Source of the DNA: Takakia lepidozioides
Lineage: Eukaryota; Streptophyta; Takakiopsida; Takakiales; Takakiaceae
DNA length: 64,000 nucleotides
Reading direction: 5' to 3'
Assembly: GCA_030704615.1 (NCBI GenBank)
Contig: CM060733.1
Coordinates: 47,614,001-47,678,000, forward strand
The position numbers and the translations under genes are program-made. Shown here one piece after another: positions 22,369-32,927 of this stretch; within the stretch, counting starts at the first letter, position 1; every line of letters starts with the position of its first letter. Below the pieces are notes generated by a model that saw nothing but the letters and a program-made list of their open reading frames with translations, ran no database searches and was not told where the DNA came from.

Positions 22369-22674
22369 CTGTGATACTTTCGGGGGAGCACTCCCTGATG
22401 CTTTGGATGCAGCGGCACTTACCGTCTGTGCAGCCTGCTTCCTCTTCGGCGTCGCCTCCTTCTCAACAACACTCTTCCCTTTTGGCATGGGTTCCTTAGC
22501 AACAGCGTCGGGCTCCTCTGTGTCCATATCCTCTGAGTCGCTCTCTGATGGTGTTTCATCCCCTCCTTCGGCAGCCCCGACCGTCGGGTCCTGCACAGTC
22601 ATTTGTTGTGTTTCCAGGGCCGAGCTCTCCTCTGCTATCTCTTGAAGCGTCAAATCCAGCTTGCGGCCTCTCAT
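22369..22674 (-). CDS. Acidic/basic low-complexity protein, possible first exon
   Basis: An ATG at 22674, preceded by a GA-rich leader, opens 102 codons that end at a consensus donor (CAG then GTGATG at 22368). The peptide begins MRGRKLDLTLQEIAEE, has an acidic Ser-rich middle (SESDSEDMDTEEPD) and a Lys/Ala-rich end. I recognise no family. Downstream on this strand only the hairpins and the MULE pieces follow, so the rest of the gene, if any, is not visible. It may be a host exon captured by the transposon cluster. Confidence 0.35.
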
Positions 22675-22779
22675 TCTCTCTCTAGCCCTCTTCCTCTCTC
22701 GCGCTGAGGTGAAAAAAAAGACTGCCTTCTACGGCTACCACTCTCTCTGTGGGAACTCAGTCTCCTGCTAGTCTCCAGC

Positions 22780-23250
22780 TTGAAAATGAGGATGTGCTGG
22801 GCCCAAAGACGTTGTGCGAGGGGATGCCGGCTAGGCAATGCTCGTGACGGTTATGCATGGGTTCACCTCAGACGTGTCCATGTAGCACAGGACCATTTGT
22901 GCATTTGGCACTGGCCGCTGTCACCTCTTGTGTCCGTTTGGCCATACCCTGGGTTCGACGTCCATACATGTGCAAATCGATTTTGCGCATTGCGGCGGTT
23001 CAGAACTTCTCATTGGTTCTGCACTCATTCAGGCAGCCGGGCTATGAATGCAATGTCTGGGCCCACGTGCCTGAAAACATTTCTCCAACCATTGTATCCC
23101 GGATTTTCCGCCTCAGCCGTATTTTGCACTGGATGTGGGCAGGCACATAACTGCTTCACACCTGTTTTAACAACTGTTTACACAACTATTCTTCAAGGAC
23201 TCTTTAATTATCTGTCAGGTATTGATGAACGAAATCCACGGAAGTCGTGG
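22780..23250. other. Spacer between the hairpin array and MULE copy B
   Basis: Overlapping frames are open on the plus strand (for example 22857-23150) but none matches a family I know and none has a convincing start. Its position just upstream of the copy B start fits a transposon 5' flank. Confidence 0.4.
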
Positions 23251-23300
23251 GCCTCTCCACTTTCGAGCTCCGTCTAGCTCGGAATTATTTGTCTTTCACC

Positions 23301-25071
23301 ATGGGTTCGTCTGAAGCGGAGTTTTACTCTGTGGAGAAGCCTATCCCGCATTTCCTGCCTGTCCGGCCCCAAGCCCCACTGTTTCCCTTTCAAGAACTTG
23401 TTGTACCTGCATTGCTGCTGCATATTCTCGAAGGATGCCGATTCCAATGGTTACGCAATTGCGCAGGAATATCTCCTGGCAACGCGTTTCGAGTACCAGA
23501 TTGGCACTGTTTTCCTCGAAAGAGAGGTTTACGATGTCCATGGGAAGTTGATCAAGTACTCATTTCAGAAGCCGGATGAAAATTCTCTTGTGAGTCAGTG
23601 GAGAGTGCCTCCAGGAAGATACAGGGTCGTCGGAGCTCCTCGGCGGCAGTCCACTGGTTCGTATGTCTCCCCGGGAACAGCTGGTTCTGTTGCTCAAGAG
23701 AAAAGGAATATCGTCGTGAAGACGGAGACCACCACTTCCACCCCAATAGTTGAGCTCTCATACTCCTCCTCCGAGGACGTTCCCAGCATCCCAATTTGTG
23801 TGCAAACACCGCCGGTTGTGAAGCTGCAAGTGCAACACCTCATCAGTGTCATTCCTAAACTGAAGTCAATGGGAGGAATGCCCGGTTTCCAGAGTGAATT
23901 GCCGGGGATTGACTGGGAGACTGTCCCTATTGAGTGTGTGGAGTTCCTGCCGGATGCTTACGATGGGGATGTCGTCTTCGAGCTACCTCCACCTGGGCGG
24001 GATGGACCCGTCACGAGCCTCATGCAGGGAATGGACAAGAGAGGAGATGGACACCCGTGGTGCAAAACGAAAACATCGAATATTCAAAATCATGACAACC
24101 TCGTCTTTCGGAGAAGCCTGTGCAATGGGCACCTCATGTGCGAGAATTTGAATTGTAGGCATTTCCAGCGGTTGAAGGTTCACAACCAGTGCGAGTGGGA
24201 GAGTGTCGCCGAAAATCCATTCAAACCCGGTGAAGCACCTCCAAGCTCCAACTGGTCGACAGGATGACGAGTGGGAACTTGTCAAACAGTTGGGTCATGT
24301 TCGACCATATCAAGCGAATTACAAATCACCAGTGGGTGACAATGGGTGCACATGTCTACGACACCCACTGCAGGATGCTAATGACAATTGCTATTTGTGA
24401 GATGAAAGGAGAGGACACACAATCGGAGATGCTTCTTTGGCAGGGAATAAACGAACAGATGGCCAAGGCGGGATTGCCCCCTCCCAATTTCCGTGGTTTC
24501 ATGGCGGACAACGCACAAGCAAATTGGGCTACCATCCGAAGGGTGTACGGGCAAGACCCCAATGTTCCCATGGAAGGCAAAGAGAGATCTTGTGGGTTCC
24601 ATTTTCTGCAGAGCCTTTCGCAGTACACAACCAGGCTCGTGGCGCCAGATTTCAGAGAGGAGCACCGTTCCATGTGCCTTGCGTGGAAGCGCGCTCCCAC
24701 CTTGGATGATGCAGAGACACAGTTTGCATGCATACGGGCTTGGTGGACATCGTCAGGTGCTGTAAGGAAATCAGACGAGGGAGCAATGGTCAGTTGGCTA
24801 GCATGGTGGCATTATCGTTTCCTCCAGTTTGGCGACTATATGCGGGAGGTGAGTTGCACGAATTCGCGTCCCGTTGAATATTATTCTTGGCCATATTTGT
24901 AACTTGCTTGTAACCTAAACATGTGCTTGTGCAGGAAATGTGTCTCGACTCCGACACCGACATGCCCACGACAAACATGGCCAAATCAGTGCACTCTTCC
25001 TGGCGTGCCTCCTCTGCAGCGCATCTGGTGGACATCCTCACTGCCACAACGGAGGACATTGTGAGGTCGAC
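23301..25071 (+). pseudogene. MULE-like transposase, copy B (GCM-like domain, then catalytic part after a rearrangement)
   Basis: The likely start is ATG 23301; after a frame change near 23410 the frame reads VFLEREVYDVHGKLIKY, WRVPPGRYRVVG and then a GCM/WRKY-like domain (DGHPWCKTKTSN, about 20 residues, CENLNCRHF). At 24255-24260 (GTCGAC) the text jumps, in another frame, to the catalytic region: WVMFDHIKR, MTIAICEMKGED, GFMADNAQANW and RSCGFHFLQSL. The Cys-rich linker and helical part between them are missing. A probable intron (GTGAGT at about 24849, AG at about 24935) precedes EMCLDSDTD. The coding sense is lost at a second GTCGAC (25066-25071), where copy C begins on the other strand. 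See the finding on an inversion. Confidence 0.7.
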
Positions 25072-26556
25072 GCCGCTGCCAGGTCCACACGTGGACATTT
25101 TGAATACGAAACAACGATCTGCCTCAGTCCCTTGTCCTGGAAACCTACTTCCATGAATGTAGTCATATCCACATCGTCGCTTCACCTCCAGAATGGAGTG
25201 CATATCCGAGCCACGCCCAATTTTCTGTTTGCATGAGACAATGTGGTTTCGGACATTTGGTGAACATACGTGGGACACCGACTCCAGCAATGCCTCCATT
25301 TCCTTCTCGTCGAGAGGAACTCTATCGGAGCCGTCTTCCGACATAATTCTGGCCAATGCCATCTTATGGGCGGCTTGGAGCTGTATCTGTTTGGGTTTGG
25401 CACCCGGTCTCAACTTAACCTCCTCCTGAACGAGCTGCTCTGCTTCGTGGGCAGCCTCCCGCGAGTTCCCCCTCGCCAATTTGTGACAATGGGAACCAAC
25501 GTGTATGCAAGCTCAGGTGAGGTCAGGGAAACGGTGCAACACATAGAACTGCTTGGCATTACAAACAGACATGCAATGTGGTGGTTCTTTGCAATGTGCA
25601 CACTTAAATGTGGAGTTCGGAACCTTCTCCTGAGCTCGAAATGGTTGATGAGCTGTGCCTGTCCAATCGGTCTCGTTCCTGTGACCTTTGGATTTAAAGT
25701 GGAAGCAAGTTGGGGAGAAACACCGCAACGCGCCCGCACAAACAACATAGCGCACCCGCACACCATCGAGCATCTTCATGCTGGTGGTTTTGGTAACGCA
25801 CCAAGGATGACCGTCATGTTTTCTATCCATATCTGTCAACATTCCGGACGCCCTCGAGTAGTCCGCCCGAGGAGGGAACTCAAAGAAGATATTACCGTCG
25901 ACGTCGGCGGGAAGGCATGTAACCGATTGAATTGCGAACTTGCTGTAGTCCAGCCCGGCCAGCTCCGACTGGTGTCCCTCCAGGTGAAGCCCTCGCAGAA
26001 TTTCAAGAATAGATCGAACTGCGGTGCTCGTGCTGGGAATATGACTCCCTCCTCCACTGACGTCCATTGAGGACTTGCCTGATCTCCATGACGACCTCGT
26101 AACTTCCATGACCTCGTCTGAGTTGGACAGGTTGTGAACAACCCGGTTCTCGCTCGTCTTCATGGATGGGTTCGGCTCTGGATTTACTTCGTTGCGGACT
26201 TCTCTATTTGAGGTAGCCACTCTCTGATTCGCGGATTGTTTCGTGGAAGGCGCCAGGATAGAAGGTGCATTTGGCGGGCAAATGAAGTCCCCAACAGCCC
26301 TGTATATGACGCTGTCCGATGGTGGAACTCGCCATTCCCTGCCATCGCCGAAATCATCGTGGAGCACAACAATACTCTCGACAACAAGGCCGTTAGAGTC
26401 CTTCCTTTCCTCCTCCAAAAAAACCGACCCTGGTTTCAGGTGGTATCGAACGCACAGATATTTCTCCATCACCCGGCAGATGTCCCCTCTGCACGGAAAT
26501 GAAGCTCTATGCTCGTGAGGAGGGCAGTACACTGTAGCGCTCGGGTTTTCCGCCAT
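25072..26556 (-). pseudogene. MULE-like transposase, copy C (N-terminal half)
   Basis: From ATG 26556 (the frame is open five codons further up from a GTG) the protein runs through CPPHEHRASFPCRGD, FLEEERKDSNGL and REWRVPPSDSVIYRAVG to a GCM/WRKY-like domain (DGHPWCVTKT, then CAGALRCFSPTCFHF) and a linker finger (CAHCKEPPHCMSVCNAKQFYVLHR). A frame change near 25510 leads to the helical part (SPNVRNHI, SILEVKRRCGYDYIHGSRFPGQG) and ends at CGPGSGVD, where copy A continues into its catalytic core. At that point lies GTCGAC (25066-25071) and the sequence passes into the antisense of copy B. The catalytic residues are therefore lacking. Confidence 0.7.
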
Positions 26557-26855
26557 GGGAGATGTGCACACAAGACTACCAGGATGGCGTGCGGGGAAGC
26601 TCCCTGGTAGAAGGGGGATGCAGCGATGGGAATGAATGCGATGCCGATTTGTCCGAGCGACGAAGCCTGATCCAAATCCAGGGAGCCAACTATCTCAAAA
26701 ATCCACAGTCAGAGTGTTAATGAACCTTGTCTCCGGAATGCGGCCCCTGGTCTTTGCGCAATAACTGCCAACGGTATGCAGTCAGAAAGTGGGGGGCCGT
26801 CCGGATGATGACGGCTGAAGGGGAGAAGCCGGCACCGTGCCATCACATTACTACC

Positions 26856-27480
26856 CCCAAATGGAAATTCGGCACCCAATATCCAACAGGGGAAGCCCGG
26901 ATGAAGTTGCCTCGGGCGCAGAGGCCGGCGCGTGTGCGACAGAGAACATCCCCTGGATGGAGATTCGGCGCCGATTTTCCATCCGGGCCCCCCCAAAGGA
27001 AGTCGTGTTGGGGGGTCAGGCCGAAAACTGGCCGGCATAAAAACATCCCCAGATGGAAAAACGGCGCCGAATTTCCATCCGGGGCGGTTCGGATGCACTC
27101 GGGGAGGGGGGAGAGGCCAGCACTTGGCCGTCACATTTCAATCCCCGGACGGAAATTCGGCACCGAATATCGAACAGGGGACGCCCGGATGAAGTCGCCT
27201 CAGGCGTAGAGGTCGGCACGTGTTCGACAGAGAGCATCCCCTGGATGGAGATTCGGCGCCGAATTTCCATCCGGGCCCTCCCAAAGGAAGTCGTGTCGGG
27301 GGGTCAGACCGAATACTGGCCGACATAAAAACCTCCCCAGATGGGAAAACGGCGCCGAATTTCAATCCGGGGCCGTTCCAATGCAGTCGGGGAGGTGGGA
27401 GAGGTCGGCACCTGGCCGTCATATTTCAATCCCCGGACGGAAATTCGGCACCGAATATCCAACAGAGCGGCGGAGAGGCC
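26856..27480. repeat. Tandem repeat, unit about 290 bp, 2.2 copies
   Basis: Blocks starting near 26853, 27142 and 27432 share GGAAATTCGGCACC and, downstream, GCCCGGATGAAG, ATTCGGCGCCGA and CCAAAGGAAGTCGTG; the third stops after about 50 bases. Each unit holds several GGCGCC-centred palindromes that resemble the 53-bp units that follow. Open frames on both strands here follow from the repeat and are not genes. Confidence 0.75.
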
Positions 27481-27529
27481 GGCACCTCTCCGACAGAGAC
27501 CATCCCCCGGATGGAAATTCGGATTTCCA

Positions 27530-28152
27530 TCCAGCAGGTAAGTGCAATCCCGGATGGATGGAAATCCGGCGCCGAATTTCCATCCAGCACGTAAGTGGAA
27601 TCCCGGATGGATGGAAATTCGGCGTCGCATTTCCATCCTGCAGGTAATTCGAATCCCCGATGGATGGAAATCCGGCGCCGAATTTCCATCCTGCAGGTAA
27701 TTCGAATCACGGATGGATGGAAATTCGGGGCCGAATTTCCATCCAGCAGGTAAGTGGAATCCCGGATGGATGGAAATTCGGCGCCCAATTTCCATCCAGC
27801 AGGTAAGTGGAATCCCGGATGGATGGAAATCTAGTGCCGAATTTCCATCCTGCAGGTAATTCGAATCCCCGATGGATGGAAATCCGTCGCCAAATTTCCA
27901 TCCTGCAGGTAAATCGAATCCCGTATGGATGGAAATTCGGCGCCGAATTTCCATCCAGCAGGTAAGTGGAATCCCGGATGGATGGAAATCCGGCGCCGAA
28001 TTTCCATCCTGCAGGTAATTCGAATCCCCGATGGATGGAAATCCGTCGCCGAATTTCCATCCTGCAGGTAATTCGAATCCCCGATGGATGGAAATCCGGC
28101 GCCGAATTTCCAAACTGCAGATAATTCGAAACCCCGATGGATGGAAATCCGC
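27530..28152 (+). repeat. Palindromic tandem array, left arm (53-bp units)
   Basis: About 11 units. Each has a near-perfect 30-bp palindrome (GGATGGAAATTCGGC and its complement, centre GGCGCC) plus a spacer that reads GCAGGTAAGTGGAATCCC or GCAGGTAATTCGAATCCC and a GATG overlap. Spacing is 52-54 bases. Confidence 0.85.
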
Positions 28153-28620
28153 CGCCGAATTTCCATCCATCCGGGATTCCACTTACCTGCTGGATGGAAA
28201 TTCGGCGCCGGATTTCCATCCATCCGGGATTCCACTTACCTGCTGGATGGAAATTCGGCACCGGATTTCCATCCATCGGGGTTTCGAATTACCTGCAGGA
28301 TGGAAATTCGGCGCCGGATTTCCATCCATCCGGGATTCGAATTACCTGCAGGATGGAAATTCGGCGCCGGATTTCCATCCATCCGCTTCTGAATTACTTG
28401 CGTGAGGGAAATTTCCAGCGCCGCCGTACCTGCGCGGATGGAAATCCGGCGCCGGATTTCCATCCATCCGCTTCTGAATTACCTGCGTGAGGGAAATTTC
28501 CAGCGCCGCCCTACCTTGCTGGATGGAAATTCAGCGCTGAATTTCCATCCTGCTGCGCTCCGAATTACCTGCAGGATGGAAATCCGGCGCCGGAATTCCA
28601 TCGTGCAGCGCTCCGAATTA
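28153..28620 (-). repeat. Palindromic tandem array, right arm (units inverted)
   Basis: About nine units with the same palindrome, but the spacer is now in the opposite direction (GGGATTCCACTTACCTGC, then GGATTCGAATTACCTGC). The switch lies within the unit at about 28136-28170. Units past 28390 decay (CGCTTCTGAATTACCTGCG, AATTTCCAGCGCCGCC). Confidence 0.85.
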
Positions 28621-28639
28621 CCTCTACGTTGGAAATTCC

Positions 28640-29430
28640 GGGCCTCTTTACGTCGATTTTCATCCGACATGGAAGGCTTCATCCGACATTTAATTGCGCA
28701 GTTGGGCAATAAATGTCCACCGCCGTCGGTTTTCATTCGGGCTGGCGACACATGACTTCCTGGATACGTACCCTAAATCTCATGCTAATCTTGGCTTAAC
28801 ATGCTATTCGAGGCATGTACCCCAAAAACGGAGATCTTTTTGGCTGGGACTTATGCCGCCTGAAGGGCGTGGCTCTCCTGAGAGAGACCTCACATCCAGA
28901 CCGCGGCGGAAGTTGAAAGCTTTGTACTACGGACGACGGCCAATCTCTCGCATGGCCAAACTGAAGCTCCAGCAGGAGATTCCAGTGTCTTGTTGGAGTA
29001 GGGCTGATTGTTGCTCTTCAAGGTGCTGTGGTGAGTTACCAGTACCCCGCTGTGCCCCTCGATTATGCCTGTGTGTACATCAAAGAGACATGTGTCAGTA
29101 ACACCCCTCTACCATATGTGAATGGTGTTAGGAAACATACCGAGTTGGGGCAGGTGGTTGGCCAGACAACACTTTGGAGTCTAAAGTTACTGAAACTTAT
29201 GGAGCTGCGGAAGGGATAGTAAGTATGGCACTGTTCAACAGAGTTCTTGATTCTAATAGCACCAGAACATATTAGCTACAACAATTCAGCCCATGTGTGG
29301 GCTTGCTTGTTTTTGCTAGGCCTTTTGAGGCATGGATTTTTTGACTTTGTGGCCTTTGAGGTGTCCATTGGGACATTGGTCTCATTTGGATTTTTGTAAT
29401 GTGATTTATAGGGCTTGTATTCCCCTACGT
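28640..29430. other. Unassigned DNA between the palindrome array and the CACTA-like right end
   Basis: A plus-strand frame at 28694-29101 is open but resembles nothing I recognise and runs out of the repeat. No RNA gene or clear repeat is seen. Confidence 0.4.
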
Positions 29431-30053
29431 GTAAAGATCCGTAGTCATATATGCTAGTCATATATTTTGTCTGTGTGTCACATGTCACATGTCACATCTC
29501 AAGTGCAATAGGTGTCCCGCTAACAACTCTCCATGTAGACATCCCTATAGTCATATGAGCGAGTCATGTAGTCACCACGTGTGAAATCTGCCATAGCATA
29601 CGTGTCCCGCTAGCGCCTCTCTATGTAGGCATCACTGTGCAGACATGTAGTCATATGATCATGGCAAGAAGTCGTGACATGTCAAATTCGCAGTGGCGCA
29701 CGTGTCCATCCGTCGCCTCTCCATGTAGGCATCACTTTGCAGACATATAGTCATATGATCCCCTGACGAATGCATGACGTGTCGCTTGCACAGTGGCGCA
29801 CGTGTCCCGCTGAAGCCTCTCCATGTAGGCAGCGCTCAACAGACAATGTAGTCATATAGTTGTGACTGCAACCCTCTCCAGCATGGCTTCAGGTGCCACG
29901 CAAGCAGTCACGGATATGACTTGCAAAACGCAGTCCTAAAGACTAGTCGCTATGACAGGGTTTTTTTCAGTACAGAGTGATGTAGTCATGAACGCATATA
30001 AGACTGAAAAATAGTCATATGTGAAGTCATAAAAACGCTCATCTGTTATAGTG
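29430..30053 (-). mobile_element. CACTA-like transposon right end with subterminal tandem repeats
   Basis: Read inward from 30053 the sequence is CACTATAACAGAT, matching the left end at 1703. Between about 29506 and 29870 four units of roughly 118 bp share CACGTGTCC, CTCTCCATGTAGGC and GTCATATGATC. They resemble the left end in kind (ACGTG and ATATGACT motifs) but not in exact sequence. No transposase is nearby. Confidence 0.5.
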
Positions 30054-30129
30054 CGTCGAACACTTGGGGGGAGATAGGGGTTTAACACAACACTTCTATC
30101 TCATGACTATATGAAGGGGTTTTTATGCC

Positions 30130-30936
30130 ATTCTTTTTTGCTCTCACAATGATGTGGAAAATGCCCTACGATTCAACCCCCACAAATCAACGACCAAAGT
30201 AATATTTCTTTTTCCTTGGGCCCAAGATTGGGGCCACAAAGAGGGCATCACATGGAAGCCGAGAGTGATTGCAATCCCCTTCTTATCTGCTACCTACCTG
30301 CCTTCTCTCCCCGAGATTGGAGCCAGTTTTGGCGCATACATATGGTCAATCAATGTTTATGATCCAGTGGAAGACCCTATTCGCAGTGTGGACGGTGACT
30401 CCAATTTCGACTTCAACAGAGACAATGGTGTACCAAAATTGGTGGTTCTTATCTCGCGGATTTCGACATCACCTGGGCCAAAGATGGCCTCCTCTACAAT
30501 AGGCTCGATGAATCGCGAGTCCAATGGAACAATGATATCCCCCAGGCATGGCAAATCGCCGGTTGAGTCGGATGGTCTTGACGTCAATTGGAAGCATCTC
30601 AATCTGCAGGCTGCTAAGTCCAAGGCCCACCTAGATTTCGGGGGGTGACCTTTCACTGTAATGAAGCAGCATGACTTTTGTGCATTGCTTCCTTGCAGCT
30701 GCGGTCTTGGACTGTTTTTCTCTCTACAATCTTGCATCTTTGCGAGTTCCTGCTCTTAGATAGACCGACTACACTCCCTCTGCTCTCCCCTGTCCCTCAT
30801 AGTGCAGGGTGTTTCCCCTCGTGATACGCCTTTACGGCCCCACCGGAGGTTATTTTTTCCTCCTCTCCTGTACACTTTGCTCCTTCAATAAATTTCCAAG
30901 GCCTATACCCTCTCGTTGCCAAAAAAAAAAAAAAAA
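30130..30936 (+). mobile_element. Poly(A)-tailed retrocopy, LINE-like 3' end
   Basis: The segment ends in AATAAA (30887-30892) followed 28 bases later by a 16-base A run (30921-30936), the mark of reverse transcription from a polyadenylated RNA. Frames upstream are broken; one gives ADFDITWAKDGLLYNRLDES, reminiscent of a LINE endonuclease, but that is a weak likeness. It could equally be a processed pseudogene. Confidence 0.45.
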
Positions 30937-31083
30937 GGTCATCGATAAACAGTTTACAGTATACTTCTAATATAAGATTTGTTCTAGAAAAAAAAAATAC
31001 TGCCAAAAAACAGATGAGGTTCAGGGAACAAATGCGCAATCCCTCTGTATTCAAATTAAAAAATGGACTGCGCGAGCTTTGCA

Positions 31084-31154
31084 GGTCCCGGCGAGATTTG
31101 AACTCGCGTTACTGGATTCAGAGTCCAATGTCCTGACCACTAGACTACGGGACC
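31084..31154 (-). tRNA. tRNA-Gln (anticodon CUG)
   Basis: On the minus strand the acceptor arms GGTCCCG and CGGGACC pair perfectly. The anticodon arm is TTGGA-CTCTGAA-TCCAG with anticodon CTG, and the T arm is GCGAG-TTCAAAT-CTCGC. The D region AGTCTAGTGGTCAGGAC has the plant tRNA-Gln pattern. There is no intron and no encoded CCA. It reads the CAG codon in cytosolic translation. Internal A and B boxes would serve RNA polymerase III. Confidence 0.93.
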
Positions 31155-32640
31155 AGGTGCTGCTAAATTGCGAATCCTAAGGAATTTGTATTAAGTAATA
31201 CATGTTACCTATACTTACTTTCGCTCCAAAGACCATAGTCACACATTTATACAAGTGGGTGGACTTATAAGTACGTTGCAAGGCTGTGTGAGACGGTGGA
31301 ATGCAGGCCACATGCTGTACCATACACTCACTCAAATGCTCTCATTCACGGAACCTGTCAGTGCGAGTTGTTGGGTTCCATTAATGCCAGTCATTGTTTG
31401 TTAGCAGACTATGATAACTATGCCTGCTCCAGGAATCACTGCACCGCGCAGACACTGCAGCGCAACACTTTCTCAACTATGAAAGTTCCTACTCGTCAAC
31501 ATTTTGCAGTGTGAGTTATGTAGTTTGCTGAAAGCAGACACACGTTCAAAGGAATACTTAGCTGCCATGTGGGCCTTCTAACGCTGCGTTATTCCATACT
31601 CTCAGAGCTCTCTGTCAATCTCACAGTGTGAAAGCAGGCCTGGAGTCTGACAAGCTTAATTTTGAAACGATCACAAATGGGATCTCGAGCATTGGCAGCA
31701 ATTCCGCAGTGCAAAGTCCACAGTGGGCGGTCCAATTAACCCCAACCATGACCCACTGGGTACCTGTGGTCTGAACCAGTGTATTTGTTGGCCCTGCCTT
31801 CCTAAGGCAGGACTACGCAAAGGGTTTCGGCTGATTTAGCACCGATACTTTCAATTAGACTTCCAATTCGATCGAGACAGTTGTCAAGAGTATATTCTGT
31901 TTTTTAATGAATGACATCCGTTCAACTGCCATAAATGAAAGTCCATCGGATATTACCGTGCGTGCCACCTGAGTGATTCAGGGCTCAAATCCTGTTACCA
32001 TGATATTTATTAATAGACTAATTATGTAATCTTCCAGATTTTTACTACCTATTCATAATTACTATACGGCAGGGCTTGCATGAATTCCATGCATTTGTTA
32101 ATATAAGCCTGGTCCTGGTATTGAAAAACAATTATTTTTCAACACCAGCCGGTTCCATAGTATTGGGATATTCACTTAATTCTAATATCCGCCAGTTCTC
32201 AATAGTAGTATGATTTTTTATTTGTGGACGGGTATCAATAGGATGGGTATTCCAATCGTAATACCAGGCAGTTATAAACCCAGACATAAATAATTAAATC
32301 TAAATAAAAATAACCACTAAATCCTTTAATTCCATTTAGAAGCATACTTGATTTCACAAAGTAAATATTCTGCTACAGAATTCAAACTTTGCATTACATA
32401 ATAATATTGCGGATTTTAGTACGCAAAGTGAAGCGAGCCTTGTTAAGAGAAAACTGATTGCAATCCTCATTGTCAAACATGCTAGCATGTGCAATGAGGT
32501 CCTCCTCTTCATCAATCGTATTGTCTTCAGACAAAAAGAAATCCTTGGTCCCTTGCTCAACCACCTTGCAATCCGTCCACACATCTCCGGCCCATAACTT
32601 GAAATTAGCACTAATTTGTCAAGGTTGTTTATTAAAAGAG
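31155..32640. other. Intergenic DNA, no gene recognised
   Basis: The region is AT-rich. A short minus-strand frame at 32582-32394 with an acidic stretch (SEDNTIDEEEDLIAHAS) looks like a relic of a coding exon, but I cannot name it. Near 32080-32300, and again at 33260-33410, are clusters of GGTATTG and CAATACC in both directions, probably small foldback elements. A tRNA-like B box occurs at about 31990. Confidence 0.4.
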
Positions 32641-32815
32641 AGTGGACAACCTTGAACTTTATAGATTAGGGACCAGAAAGTCCACATACCACGCTGGATG
32701 TGGTTGTGGGTTCCAACCACGGTCTGGTGTGTCATGAAGGTGTAGCTGGAAGTAGCCCTTGTGGTGAAGTGACACCATAAGTTACGTTCCCTTGGGGAGG
32801 TGTCATACTTTTTTT
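32640..32815 (+). repeat. SINE-like repeat, decayed copy
   Basis: CCACATACCACGCTGGATG-TGGTTGTGGGTTCCAACC and the end CCTTGGGGAGGTGTCATA match the repeat at 59594-59780. The A box is no longer clear. Confidence 0.5.
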
Positions 32816-32927
32816 TCCAGCCTATACAAAGAGGAAAACAATTATTAGAATTAGCACTAATTTATCGAGGTTGCTAATGCCAAGTGGACATTGCCTACCA
32901 TATTACTTAAGATTAGCACTTATTTGC

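Noticed and set aside
27016-28490. Many overlapping long frames on both strands (peptides of the DGNSAPDFHPSGI type)
   Set aside because: They are translations of the palindromic tandem repeat; both strands and several frames give near-identical peptides, which a gene would not.
1703-30053. A complete autonomous CACTA transposon
   Set aside because: No CACTA transposase domain is visible between the ends, and the bases outside the ends do not form a matching 3-bp target duplication.
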